Shown piece after piece: positions 43,297-54,452 of a DNA stretch of 64,000 nucleotides. The notes below the pieces were generated by a model that had not been told where the DNA came from, ran no database searches, and saw only the letters and a program-made list of their open reading frames with translations. Every line of letters begins with the position of its first letter. Position 1 is the stretch's first letter. The stretch is from contig CM043698.1 of the NCBI GenBank assembly GCA_023935145.1, positions 85,783,001 through 85,847,000 on the forward strand, given 5' to 3'. The translations under genes were made by a program, and so were the position numbers. Source of the stretch: Bretschneidera sinensis. Its lineage: Eukaryota > Streptophyta > Magnoliopsida > Brassicales > Akaniaceae.

Positions 43297-44019
43297 CTAC
43301 CCCAATGAGATCAAATTTCTCTTCAAATTTAAAAGATACCTCACATTTCGCAGTAGCCTTGTGACTCCATCAAACATCCTCAATTGGATGTCTCCAATCC
43401 CTCTCACTTGGCAAGAATTGTCATTCTCCAAGAAGTCCCTTCCATCATTGATCTCCTTGAAATTCTTGAACCATTCCTTATGAGGGCACATATAATAAGT
43501 GTACCCAGAATCAAGAATCCACTTTCCGCTGCCTTGCCTCCTGCTCACATTTGAGCACACAACAAGAACATCATCTTGTTGTTCTCCTTTGGCAACCGAA
43601 GCATCTCCATTGTTGGTATGGCTTCTTCTCTCATCCCATATCCTCTTCTTGCAATCTTTCTTGAAATGACCCTCCTTGTTGCAGTAAAAGCATCTTCTTC
43701 CTCCTCCAAGTCTTGTCTTGGAATGAGATCTCCTATAGTTCTGCCCTCTACCTCTTGATTTCTCCCGGTAGTTTCCATGGTTGCTACTGCCATTCCAAGT
43801 TGCTGGCCTTCCTCTTATGAATAGCCCATCTCCACTTGATGTCTTCTTCATCTTGGCCTTGAAATCTATTGCCCTTATGGCATTGATCACAATCACCTTT
43901 GTTAAAGTATCCCTTCCATACTCAATGACATTAATCAAGTTATCAAAGCAATCAGGAAGAGAATTTAACAAAATGACAGCTAATTGTTCATCCGGAAAAA
44001 TAATGCTACAGCTATTCAA
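43297..44019 (-). pseudogene. Tork B gag C-terminus, zinc knuckle and protease
   Basis: 240 open codons. Gag end (LLNSLPDCFDNLINVI), arginine/glycine-rich linker, CCHC knuckle CFYCNKEGHFKKDC, protease WILDSGYTYYMCPHKEWF with the D-S-G triplet kept, and the pre-integrase approach. It is separated from integrase by one stop at about 43290, and from the gag N-terminus by a stop near 44022. Confidence 0.9.
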
Positions 44020-44055
44020 ATCTTAAACTAGCTTATTAAAGACATCAAGATTATC

Positions 44056-44408
44056 TTATAACTCTTTACTAGGATCCATTTTAAAAGCAAAGATTCTTTT
44101 AAGAAGATAAATCTTGTTAGGAAGAGTTTTGGTAAGAAACAACTCATTTAGTTTCTTCCATATGACAGCCGGATCCTCCGAGTCTCCGCACTCCCTTGTG
44201 ACACTATCTGACATGTGCAAGAAAATGGTGCTATAAGCCATCTTCTTCATCTCGATCTGCTGGTCCTCCGTAAACTTGCTGGAAAAGCATCATCTTCTCC
44301 AATAACCAAGTCAATTTTCTGTTGCATTAGAACCGCCTTGATCTTCCGCTTCCAAAGGGCAAAGTCTCCCTTTCCATCAAACTTCTCTACACAGAAATTT
44401 GAAGCCAT
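44056..44408 (-). pseudogene. Tork B gag N-terminus
   Basis: ATG at 44408 opens MASNFCVEKFDGKGDFALWKRKIKAVLMQQ, the usual copia gag start. A frameshift near 44260 precedes the second open part (MKKMAYSTIFLHM..LNELFLTKTLPNKIY, 44250-44056). A stop then separates it from the next piece. Confidence 0.85.
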
Positions 44409-44654
44409 CTTTTGCGGACAAGATCCTAGATTTATGCACTACCCACAAATGCTTTCTTTAACCTCAAGAACACAGATCGAAGATGGATCTTAACACCGTT
44501 CTTGAATCAACCTTCAAGAACACGATCGGATCTTGATCTTTACACCATTCTTGAATCACCCAAGAAGTTGATCTTTGATTCTTGGAGTCTTGGCTCCATC
44601 ACCATCACCTTCTTGTTCTTGCTTCGATACCTAGCTGTGTAGCTCTGATACCAC

Positions 44655-45582
44655 TATTGGAAATCACCTTGACAAGATGCTCAGGTGGTGATTTTCCAAA
44701 CACCCAAGTCTAGAATGACTTGTAGAAAGAATTGGAATCGAAAACAGGAACAGAAAATCAAAGAAAGAAAGAAGACAAGCAATTTGTTATCGAGGTTCGG
44801 TAATGTGCCTACGTCCCTGTGAGTTCCTCTGAACTCTCTGCACTATCTCAAATGGTTCTTACAAGTTATAGCAATCCCCTTCAAGAAACTCAAGTTCTTG
44901 AAGAAACCAAGAAGAGAAGAAAGAAGATTACAATGCTCTCTCTCTATACTACTCTCTCTTCTTTACAACCAGCCTCACTACAAAGTGTCCCTCTTGTGTT
45001 TACGTCTCTCACACAATTCTCTCTATGTGTTTACAATTGATCTCACAATGTCACAAACTTGTGTTGTTGTATATATTCTATATGTGAAAAATGAGGCTAG
45101 GAGACCCCTTTTATAGCCACACACTTCTTGGTCATTCTTGTGAGTTAATCTCCACCCTTGGATCTTAATTACCACTTAATCTTGGGCCTCCATCACTCCT
45201 AAATGGTGCTGTACATTTTAACCTTGCACTCATGCACCTAAGAGAAGGCTAAAGCAGGTTGTCCATGTGTGCTTTGGTGTGCCTAACGTCTAGGCGCTCA
45301 ACAGGGGGCATCATGGCGCTGGGCAGAACACCTTTGCATACCTTATGGACACCATGGTGCTGGTGGGAAGCTCCTATGTGCTGGTGCGGTGCGCTCACAT
45401 TTTCCTGATTGTGTGCAAAAGTGCGCACACTAGTGCGCATGGCCTTCCCTTGATCCAAATTGATGCACACACATGTGTGTAGTCTTCTAACTTGATGAAC
45501 TTTAATCCTCTAACTTTTGTTTAGACTTTAACCATCTTTGAACCATGGTTGGACTTGTGCAAACCTTAGACAAATACCAACA
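44655..45582 (-). mobile_element. Tork B 5' LTR
   Basis: 928 bp. Its inner end reads TATTGG where the partner has TGTTGG, so the terminal dinucleotide is mutated. The primer site adjoins it. Confidence 0.92.
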
Positions 45583-45587
45583 GAGGA

Positions 45588-46236
45588 GAATATGGCTACT
45601 TCTCTGAGTTTTTCAGACTTAATGCTTCTCCTATTACAAATCCTAAGTGGTTTGTTTATAATATACAAGGTCCAAGGGTGTTTTAGGGCTTAAAAAGTCT
45701 TAATTAGGTCATATCTCAGAGAAGTGGACCGGGTGGGTGCCGCAGCTCTCCTTTCCTTGCGCAGTGACTCTTGCCTAGTCTTTGGTTTCTTCCTTTCTGG
45801 AGGCCGCGACTCTCCTTTCTTTGTGCCATGACTCTACCTAGGCTTGGCTTTTTCCCCTTTTTGGAGGCTGTGGCCCTCCTTAGTCCAGGCCACGGCTTCC
45901 ACTGAAGCTTCTTTCTTGATCTTTTGCTTTAGTTCTGGAGGCAGAGGCTTGGATATCTTCCGGCCGCAGCGCACACATTCAAGACTTGATTTCTCTTCAT
46001 TTATCCTTCCACATCCATGCCTTCACTCTGGTATGCCTTGAGTCTTTGTGCTTCAAGCAATGATAACTTATCCACCTCTTTTGAGCTTAAAATTCCTGAA
46101 AATGCATCGAAATAGATGAATGATCCAAGAATGACACTTTAGAGTTGTTAACATATAAAAGTGCAATTAAAACCTAGATCAACCCAAAAATGCTAACAAT
46201 TAAGTACTGTTAAGGTGCATTTTATGACTCTCATCA
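45588..46236 (-). mobile_element. Athila 3' LTR, inner part
   Basis: Ends ACTCTCATCA at 46236, followed by the polypurine tract (minus strand ATTTGGGGGTTG, 46248-46237). It contains a three-unit tandem repeat of about 64 bp in its GC-rich part. Confidence 0.8.
45735..45900. repeat. ~64-bp tandem repeat, 2.5 units
   Basis: GCCGCAGCTCTCCTTTCCTTG (45739), GCCGCGACTCTCCTTTCTTTG (45803) and GCTGTGGCCCTCC (about 45867) recur every 64 bp within the Athila LTR. Confidence 0.75.
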
Positions 46237-48014
46237 CAACCCCCAAATAGCTTATTGCCACTCCCTTAGCAATTCAAGTGAAAACAAGAGATGAATTTTA
46301 CGGTAGGAATCAAAACAAGATAAAGCAATGTTAGTGTTAAATTATGAGCAGTTCACTTTTTGTCTTTGAAATTGTATATAACACACATCATATAGAATTA
46401 TTAAATAGCACCTAAGTCTAAAAGTAATCTAAACATCAATCTTAAAATCGTTATCGACTCTTAACATCCATCTTATCACAATCAATTAATCTGAAGATCT
46501 AGATGATTTTATGCGCAACATTCATGAATACAAGTCTTGGCCTCTAAAAACATAATAAATTGCGTGACATCAATCACAAATCAAGCTCCATAGGCTTACT
46601 TTTCAAATCACTATCCACTATTGTAGAAAAATCACACTACATCAGATCAATAGGTCTTTAATAAGCTTGTAACAGTAGGTTAAGGTAGAGGTTAAGAAAG
46701 AATGGGAAGGATTAAACAAGTAAAAGAACTCAGTCTCTTAAGTTAAACACAACCACTTTAAGCACTTAGATAACTTACTTCAACACCCAACTCTTTGAGC
46801 CATTTTTCTAGCAATTCTCTCAATAGATCACCACTTTTTTTTTTTTTTCTTCTTCTTTCTTTGCTATAATTCACTTCTTTTTCTGTTTTCCTTTTTTTTT
46901 TGGCAAGTAACCATTCACTTCCTTTTTTATTTTATTTTTCTTTTCTTTTCCACAACCCCCAACTTGTCTCCTTTAATGTGCTTATATATATATATATTCA
47001 TATTTCCATCCTTATTCCTCTTAAGTGCTTCTCCACAAATGTGTATAACTAAGTTCTTTTAAGAGAAAGATAAGGATAAAATATTTTAAGGCTCATAAAG
47101 GTAAGTAAATGGGTTATTGAAAGAAACAAGGTTCAAATTATTTTTCAAGAAAAAGGCTCAAATAGGTGACTAGCGATAAATATAGCAATGGTAAGTTTGA
47201 ACGGCTCAAACAGTCCAAAAAAATGACCTATATCATATCCTAAGTAGTGTGCATTCTAAGAATTCGCCTCAAGTGATAATCAAGTAAGTTCTAGAGCTTG
47301 TCGAGACCGCAAAAGTATTCACAAGACAATCACACATAAAACTTCTCTAAATGTTTTAGACTAATCATACAATCTTACCGCAAACTAGAGTCTCAAACCA
47401 AATCAAGATTGACACTTAAATTATTCTCAAACCGAGTCAAAATTTAACTTCTTCTAAATGCTATATGCTATCTCAATTAAATTCGTATCATTGATATGTG
47501 AATTACATCTAAGGTTAACGCAAAGCATGCTTAAATCAAACAAATAAAAGGAAAGTAGCACCAAAAAGTTCAATGAAAAATAGAAATATGTTTCCTCAAC
47601 CCCCAACTTAAAAATTGCATTGTCCTTAATGTAAAAGAAAGAGTAAAGGAAACTCCCTTTGTAGCCACAAGTGCACAGCAGTTGAAAATTGTGCACCACC
47701 ATTTGAACTGCATGCCATTCTTCTTGCTGAAATTTCTATCTACAACATAGAACAACACAACAAAAAGAAAGCAAATGCGGTATACTATTAAGATTCCCAC
47801 CGTATGTTAAGTTAACACATGAACTAAAAATGAAAAGAAAGTACAAAAAATAAAATACTGAAAAGGAAAAGAAAGAAAAAAAAATGTTAGGACAGTCATT
47901 CAAAAATAAAATAAATAAAAAAAAAGATAGAACCCAAAACAAATCCTCTAAGTTTTCATCCTCTTATTCATTTTCTTCATTCTCTTCACCTTCCTCAGGA
48001 GTTGGATTAAAAGA
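46237..48014 (-). other. Athila 3' non-coding region
   Basis: Starts at the polypurine tract. No convincing coding frame. Contains a homopyrimidine run at about 46828-46960 and TATATA at 46984. A long non-coding stretch here is typical of Athila. Confidence 0.7.
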
Positions 48015-49085
48015 TTAACCCGGATAGGGTGGCAAAGTGGGAAAATGATCCATGTCACAACCAGTAGCAGAGGTAAGGTGTTGGTACATTTGACCAAAAG
48101 AAGAGTACACCCCTGCTTGATAATTAGCTTGCCTAGCCAAGAAACGTTCCTGCCGATCAAATTTATCATGCAAAAATTTCTGATGCTCATCAAAACGAAT
48201 CTCTAAACACTCAATGCGCTCTGCAACAGTGACATGCCTAGGGGTAGGAGGGGCTGCAATTGTTGCTCTTTCTCCCGGAACTGGAAGCCTTAAGGTTTTA
48301 ATCATATTAAGCATGCCATCATCGATGGGCTTTTTTGGTTGCTGGGCGTCCTCATCAGGACTGTACTGAACTCTGGCTTGGATGCATAATTGGGTAATTA
48401 AGGAAGGGAAATATAATCCAAGCTTTTGTTATACAGTGTGTATGATAGAATTAAATATGATCTAGCCCACATCAATGGTCATGCCCATCAAAATGGCATA
48501 AATCAGCACAACTCTCTCAACAGTAAGGTCACTATAGTGCATGGTAGGAATCAAGCTCTGACATACAAAATATTGCCAAGCTCTAGCATTGACAGTCAGA
48601 GAAGTATCGGGCAAGGTAATAGGGGTATCACCTATCATTTTCCATGTAGTGCCCAGAATACAAAGAGTATTGCAAATCTCTTCATAATTAATGTTAGACA
48701 AATATGCAATATACTCATTGTTTCCTATGTCAAGGAGCCCATAGAATCTGTTGATAGATGTGCTTCTAAAAGAAACTATGTTTCCTCTCACTCTCACCTT
48801 ACTATTCCTTTGTTTGTCTGCATTAGCATAGAATTCCTTAACCACATTTGTGAGGGAGTGAGATGGTTGTCTAGCAAATGTACCCCAATTTCTATCAATA
48901 ATCATTCTAAATAAGGTCGGGTTTGCTCTTTCTGTTATATTGAATCCTCTCTCAGGAATGGGTTTTCTAGTGTGCATCATCCTAACATATCTCTCACTAG
49001 CCTCAAAACTAACAAATTTGCCCTCATCATACTCTTGTGCTTGTTTCCCCCTTTGTCTCTTAGGTTTCGGTGCCATTTGAATCAA
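48015..49085 (-). pseudogene. Athila env-position ORF (putative plant transposon protein domain)
   Basis: Starts MAPKPKRQRGKQAQEYD (49073; an upstream in-frame ATG exists at 49085) with a basic N-terminus. It goes on FVSFEASERYVRMMHTRKPIPERG, FYANADKQRNSKVRVRGNIVSF, SINRFYGLLD and ITLPDTSLTVNARAWQYFVCQ. This is the domain found in the extra frame downstream of Athila pol. The open part ends at 48462; after a short broken stretch a second open part (48314-48015) holds a coiled-coil-like region (RIECLEIRFDEHQKFLHDKF). It is called env-like by position only. No clear signal peptide or membrane segment is visible here, so I make no claim of an envelope function. Confidence 0.75.
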
Positions 49086-49771
49086 ATATGTAGAATAATA
49101 GTACTAATTCAAAATCAACCACCCAAATAGCACAAATGAACAACAAAGAGAATAAATTTAGCTTACTTGATGCCCAAAGTTGGAGAGAAGAAAGACTATC
49201 CACCAATTTGAAATTTTCTTGAAGGACCCAAAATCTTCTTAAAACCAAGCTTTGTGGAGAAAGTTTCAACAAAATCTGCAATATTAGTGCTAAATCCTAT
49301 AAGAAGTGATGTTAGAATCAAGAAATTTTGAGTGAAAGTGAGTGGGTAAGTGAGGGTTTGGAGAGAGGATGAGAAAGAAAGAGTATGGGGCTGTGTTTTC
49401 GCAGAGTGGAAATGAAGAAGAAATGCATATTTGGGTTTAAAATGGCCAGTTTGAGGGTGTGTTAGAACAGGTGCACTCTGTGGGGTGCGACGTGACTACA
49501 GCTGGGGCATGGCACAGGCTGGGACGAAATGAGCCTGGTGCTGTGGGGCGAGGTGGGCCTCTGGTGGGCCTCGGCGCGGCCTGAAACTGATCCTAATGAA
49601 AAAAACTTGTTTGTTGCCAAAAGAAAGAGAAAATAAAATAAAATTAGCCAAATAAATAATAAATAGAATCAGATTATATTAAACTAAAAAAACTAAAAAT
49701 TAAAATGTACTCAATTAAAACAAAACAAAACAAAATAAAAATAAAAGTAAAAACGTACCTTTGTTGTGTGG
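49086..49771 (-). other. Spacer between Athila integrase and the env-position ORF
   Basis: No coding frame recognised. Includes a G-rich stretch at 49450-49585. It could hold splice signals for the downstream ORF, which I cannot confirm. Confidence 0.5.
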
Positions 49772-50803
49772 TCAAGGTGAATAGACCAAATCCATAAGCG
49801 GAATGTCTTCCACTTCCAGATCTTGTCTATCAATTAAGATCTTAAGGCATTGACCATTTATTTTAAAAATCCGACCATCCCTAGTATCCTCAATTTCTAC
49901 CGCTCCATTTTCAAAAAGAGTTTTCACTATAAAAGGACTGATCCACCTCGACCGAAGTTTTTCGGGATGCTTATGGAGTCTAGAATCGTATAAGAACACT
50001 CGATCATTAGATTTAAATGTTTTCCTCAAAATATTTTTATCATGGAATACTTTCATCTTAGTCTTATAGATTCTAGAGTTCTCATAAGCATCATTTCGTA
50101 ACTTCTCTAACTTGGTCAACTGATATTTTCTAAGCTTACCCGCTTCTCCTATGTCAAAATTAAAAGACTTGATGGCCTAATAAGCTCGATGCTTGAGCTC
50201 AACAGGTAAGTGACAAGCTTTCCAAAGTCAAGCAGGTGACATACCTAAGGGAGTTTTAAAGGCTGTACAATAAGCCCAAAGCGCATCAACTAGTCTTAAA
50301 GACTAATCCTTGTGATCTGGGTTAACCGTTTTTTCTAAAATTTGTTTAATTTCCCTATTAGCAAGCTCTACTTATCCACTAGTTCGAGGATGGTAGGTAG
50401 TAGAAATTTTATGTAACACCCCATATTTTCTCATCAAAGCTTCAAAAGAACGGTTGCAAAAATGTGTACCTCGATCACTAATTATAGCTCGTGGTGTACC
50501 AAATCGAGATAACACATTTTCTTTCAGAAATTTAATTACCGTTCTATTATCATTGCTTCAGCAAGCTGCTGCCTCTACCCATTTCGACACTTAATCTATT
50601 GCCACAATGATATATTGATATCCATAGAAAGGAGGAAATGGTCCCATAAAATCGATGCCCCAACAATCAAAGATTTCAATTACTAAAATAGGGTTTAAGG
50701 GCATCATATTTCGACGAGATATAGCTCCTAACTTTTGATACTTTTCACATGAGTGACAATAGATGTTTGCGTCTTTGAACAAGGTAGGCCAATAAAATCC
50801 ACA
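49772..50803 (-). pseudogene. Athila integrase core and C-terminus
   Basis: From right: HHCC region finishing with YCHSCEKYQ (50760), core with WGIDFMGPFPPFYG (50665), SDRGTHFCNRSF (50450) and VELANREIK (50360), so all three acidic residues are seen. Then the C-terminal region, open for 115 codons from 50119: MTKLEKLRNDAYENSRIYK, FKSNDRVFLYDSRL, RSRWISPFIV. There are about five stops between 50590 and 50120. The long C-terminal open frame is intact. Confidence 0.85.
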
Positions 50804-51826
50804 CTACAAAATTTTTGCAGCAGTTTTTTTCATTGAAAAGTGGCCTCCACAAGCTTGGGAATGACAAAATTCCAAGACATTAGCAATCTCTTTATTAGGG
50901 ATGAAATGCCTTAAAATTTGGTCAGGGCAGTACTTGAAAAGATAGAGGTCATCCCAATAAAAATTACGTACCTCATATAAGAATTTTCTCTTGTCTTGAG
51001 CGCTCAAATCCATTGGTATCTCACCTGTAGCCAAATAATTCATGATGTTAGCAAACCATGGTAGAGAAGTAACGAAGAGTAAATGCTCATCGGGAAAGTC
51101 ATCCTTGATTGGTATGTCATCGCAAGTGTCCTCAAAAGTGAGTCTTGAAAGATGGTCAGCCACTACATTCTCTACTCCTTTCTTATCTTTGATGGTGATG
51201 TCAAATTCTTGCAAGAGTAGGATCCATCGTATAAGTCGTGCCTTAGTATCCTTCTTTGTAAGAAGGTACTTGAGGGCTGCATGATCTGTAAAAATAAGGA
51301 TAGGAGAACCAATTAAATAGGCATGAAATTTATCCAAAGCAAATACTACAGCTAGCAATTCTTTTTCAGTGGTGGAGTAATTCATTTGAGCACTATATAA
51401 AGTTTTACTAGCATAGTAAATGACAAAAAGTTTCCCCTCTCTTCACTGTCTAAGAACAGCACCTACAGCATAGTCACTAGCAACACATATGATTTCAAAG
51501 GGTAAAGTCCAATCAGGTGACTGCATTATAGGTGCTGAAGTAAGCTTGCCAATCAGCGTTTTAAAGGCCTCTTGACAAGCTTGAGTCCACTCAAAGGGGG
51601 TATCTTTAACTAGGAGGGCACATAGTTGTCTAGATATATTCAAAAAAATTTGTATGAACCTCCTATAAAAACCAGCATGACCAAGGAAAGATCTCACATC
51701 CTTTATTGTCTTAGGGGTAGGCAATTTAGAGATTAATTCAATCTTAGATTGATCGACCTTTATCCCCTTAGAAGAAACAATATGTCCTAAGTCAGTCACG
51801 GGCAAGTAAGAGAGAGAAGCTCTCAA
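50804..51826 (-). pseudogene. Athila RT C-terminus, RNase H and integrase zinc region
   Basis: 51826-51443: end of RT (DLGHIVSSKGIKVDQ, IKDVRSFLGHAGFYRRFIQ) and first part of RNase H (DWTLPFEIICVASDYAVGAVL). 51385-50804: [36 protein letters not shown], then the first part of the integrase zinc region ([20 protein letters not shown]). A frameshift lies between. The fingers and palm of RT are missing because the LINE cuts the element at about 51800. The first ~8 codons of the right-hand piece are LINE, not Athila. Confidence 0.85.
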
Positions 51827-51912
51827 CTGCTACAGTAACTTGTCCATGGTTTCCCGCTCTTCTCTCCTCCCCCTCCCCTGTTCTCTGTGTCAAAATCACT
51901 GCTATCCTTAGC

Positions 51913-53325
51913 ATGGGAAAGAAGAAATCCAGTAGGAAGCTTCCCCTCTCAGTCTAAGAGAAGAAAGACTTGGAATTTGTACAAAATTATTTCAAAACCA
52001 AAGCTGCTACAATTCTGGATTTGCATGAAGAAGTTCCAGTAGACTCCAGCAAGAATGGGTCTAGAGGACTAAGCAAAGAGTTAGAAAGCTCTTTCTGCTC
52101 CTTAGGAGAGGAGGAGTGAAAGTCTTTGAGATTTGAGTTGGAAGGCTCTGCCTCGGGCAATGAAGAAAGTTCACATAGAGTATCGATGGTGAACAGTAAC
52201 CAAAATCAAGCTATGGTAAAGAAGGCAATGCATAAAGATGCGCAGGCTTCAAAGGATGAGAACCTAAGCTCCTCTGAAGAGAGTGGTGAGGATTCAGACC
52301 AGGTTGGATCCTATTCTTCCAGTGAGGAAGAAGATTCCAGCTGCCAAGCTACTGTTCATGGATAAGAGATGAGAAAGGGAACCAGACCACACTCTCCCTT
52401 GATAGATGGGAGTCCCCATATTGGTTCCAGTTCCAAAGAGCCTCTCCAAAGGCTGGATGTATCCTTTGGTGCTCAAGGTAGAACTAGTGCTAAAGGACAT
52501 GGTCTCAATGGCAATACTCCCCTAGAGAAAAACAAGAAAGCTCCTTAGGTAAGCTTATTTGCTGACAATAGAAAGCAAAACAAAGGCTTACAACTCTCTT
52601 CTATTAAAAGTGAAGGAGATACAGTATGTGTTACAGAAGAAGACATTGAGGAAGTGTTTGTAGACTACCCCTACTGCTTGGTAGGGTATTTTGCTGGAAG
52701 ATTCCCAGGGAGGACTGCCTTGAAGATGCTCACAGACTCATGGAAGGTAAAAGTTCTAACATAATTCCATGATAGTGGGTGGATTGTTTTCAAATTTGAA
52801 AATGCTGAGTCTAGTATGAATGTTCTGCAAGAATGACCCTACCAAGTCTATGGTAGACCTTTACTTTTGAAATCCATGCCTAAATTCTTTCAATTTGGTA
52901 ATGAGGAAATAAGCACTATCCCTATTTGGATTCAGCTGAAAGGTCTGCCCCTTGAGTTTTGGACTGCAAACTGCCTAAGTAAGATTGGCACCCAACTTGG
53001 AAAGTCTCTCTATGCTGACCAGTTAACTAATAATAAAGAAAGAATTTCATATGCCAGGTTGCTTGTGGAGATAGATGTAGCAAAGAAAATTAAATTCTCT
53101 GTGCCAGTTAGCTTCCCTAATGGGAACACCTTTGAGCAAAAGGTATCTTATGAAAACCTTCCTAGGTTCTGCTCTAAGTGTAGGATTCTTGGCCATGACC
53201 TCCACTCCTGCAGCCTAATTGGGAAGGCAGATAAAGGGAGAAAGCAGAATAGTAAGGGGACAAAAATAGCAAGACAAGATGGGACTAAAGCTCCACTTGC
53301 TACTGACAAGAGGGAGCTCTCATGA
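51913..53325 (+). pseudogene. LINE ORF1: DUF4283 and zinc knuckle
   Basis: One reading frame from ATG 51913 to the stop at 53325, broken by six in-frame stops. The N-terminal 200 codons are Ser/Glu/Lys-rich. Around 52640-52980 lies the DUF4283-type region (VFVDYPYCLVGYFAGRFPG, KVLT, IPIWIQLKGLPLEFW). The knuckle CSKCRILGHDLHSC is at 53170-53211, and a basic tail follows. ORF1 proteins of plant L1 elements bind the element RNA. The last 152 codons (52867-53325) are open. All stops could come from single changes. Confidence 0.85.
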
Positions 53326-53670
53326 TGCTGAGACAGTGGGGGTTGGCCCATGTCCAGCTCCTCCAGCTATAGGAAAGACATCTCAAGAACCTAGAGGTGC
53401 TGTCTAAGAAGTGACTCTACCTGAAGGGGAGGGTTCCAGAAGCTAAAAAACAAGGGTGGATGGTGAACAAGGGCCTGGCTCAGCCCCAGTTCATTTGGAA
53501 CCTACCAAAAAGCCCATCCATCCTACTGAACCCCCTGACACTTGTGTGAAGCCCAAGGAGACAGGAGTACAGGGGAGCAGCATCCATTTAGCAAAGAAGA
53601 AGAAAGGAAGATCAGGCTTGAAAGATCCTCATACAGTTGGGAAGGGAGGGAAAGCCTCCCAGCCCTCTCA

Positions 53671-54452
53671 ATGATTGTAGCTTGCTGGAACATTAGGGGT
53701 TTTCACAAACCCCTGAAACACAATGGGGTGTTGCACCTCATAAAAAGTAATAGAATTGATGTGATGGGAATTTTGGAGTGCAAGCTTGATGAAGCTAAGC
53801 TGCTAAGAATCATGGGCAGCAAGTTCAACCTTTGGAGTCAGATCAATAATTTTTCAGCTCATCCTGCTGGCAGAATTTTGGTGCTGTGGGACCCTTCTAA
53901 GGTCAGTATATCTATCATAGAAGCCTGTCCCCAAGTTATCCATTGTAATGTTCTATGCTTAATTTCCTCTTATAAATTTTTAGTAAGTTTTATATATGGT
54001 TTTAATTCCATTGTTGCTAGAAGACCTTTGTGGGATAATCTTTGTAACTTTAGCTATGATAACCCAGCCCCTTGGCTTGTTCTGGGGGACTTCAACAATG
54101 TTTTTGCTGCTGATGAGAAAGCTAATGGGCTGTCTGTTACAGATTATGAGTTAAGGGACCCTTCATTTTGTTGTAGAGAAACTGGTTTATCAGATGTCAG
54201 GCTACTGGGTGCCTGTTTACTTGGTCAAATAACAAAGTTTGGAGCAAACTGGACAGAGTAATGGTGAATAATGTATGGTATCAAAGGGGGCTTAGAGCCC
54301 AAGCTATATTTCTGCCTGCTGGTTGCCTTTCTGATCATTCTCCATGGCTTGTAAACTTGCTGGATAAAATTAGTGGGGGCAGAAGATCCTTTAAGTTCTT
54401 TAATATGTGGACAGACCATGATGAATTTCTTGATACTGTAAGATCACACTAA
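53671..54452 (+). pseudogene. LINE ORF2 endonuclease (EEP) domain
   Basis: ATG 53671 opens MIVACWNIRGF, the normal start of plant LINE ORF2. It continues with ILECKL (metal-binding glutamate), FIYGFN, WLVLGDFNNV, then a frameshift near 54190. The second part (frame of 54261) has VWSKLDRVMV and LSDHSPWL, the final catalytic SDH. So all endonuclease motifs are visible and one frameshift breaks it. The role is nicking the target DNA for reverse transcription. Confidence 0.88.

Larger units (their letters stand above)
39347..45582 (-). mobile_element. Ty1/copia Tork element, copy B, complete
   Basis: 6236 bp, bounded by LTRs (39347-40322 and 44655-45582) and the 5-bp duplication GAGGA (39342-39346 and 45583-45587). 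Initiator-Met primer site at 44642-44653 (minus TGGTATCAGAGC). Order from right: gag, protease, integrase, RT, RNase H. It is inserted in the Athila 3' LTR. Several frameshifts and at least three changed catalytic or zinc residues make it inactive. Confidence 0.95.
38576..51800 (-). mobile_element. Athila (Ty3/gypsy) element, interrupted
   Basis: Minus-strand element, 3' part visible. From right to left: end of RT, RNase H, integrase, an env-position open frame, a long non-coding region, and the 3' LTR (46236 to about 38576, split by Tork B). It is cut at about 51800 by a LINE. gag, protease, most of RT and the 5' LTR lie beyond the right edge. Athila is recognised by the integrase motifs, the extra frame after integrase and LTR similarity to the Athila-type element at 1-1348. 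Confidence 0.85.

Noticed and set aside
46828..46960. Homopyrimidine stretch as a triplex-forming or origin element
   Set aside because: Pyrimidine-rich stretches are common in Athila 3' regions and no mirror symmetry is evident by eye.
52126..52365. Ser/Glu-rich short frame as an independent gene
   Set aside because: It is in the same reading frame as the rest of LINE ORF1 and is only a stretch between two in-frame stops.
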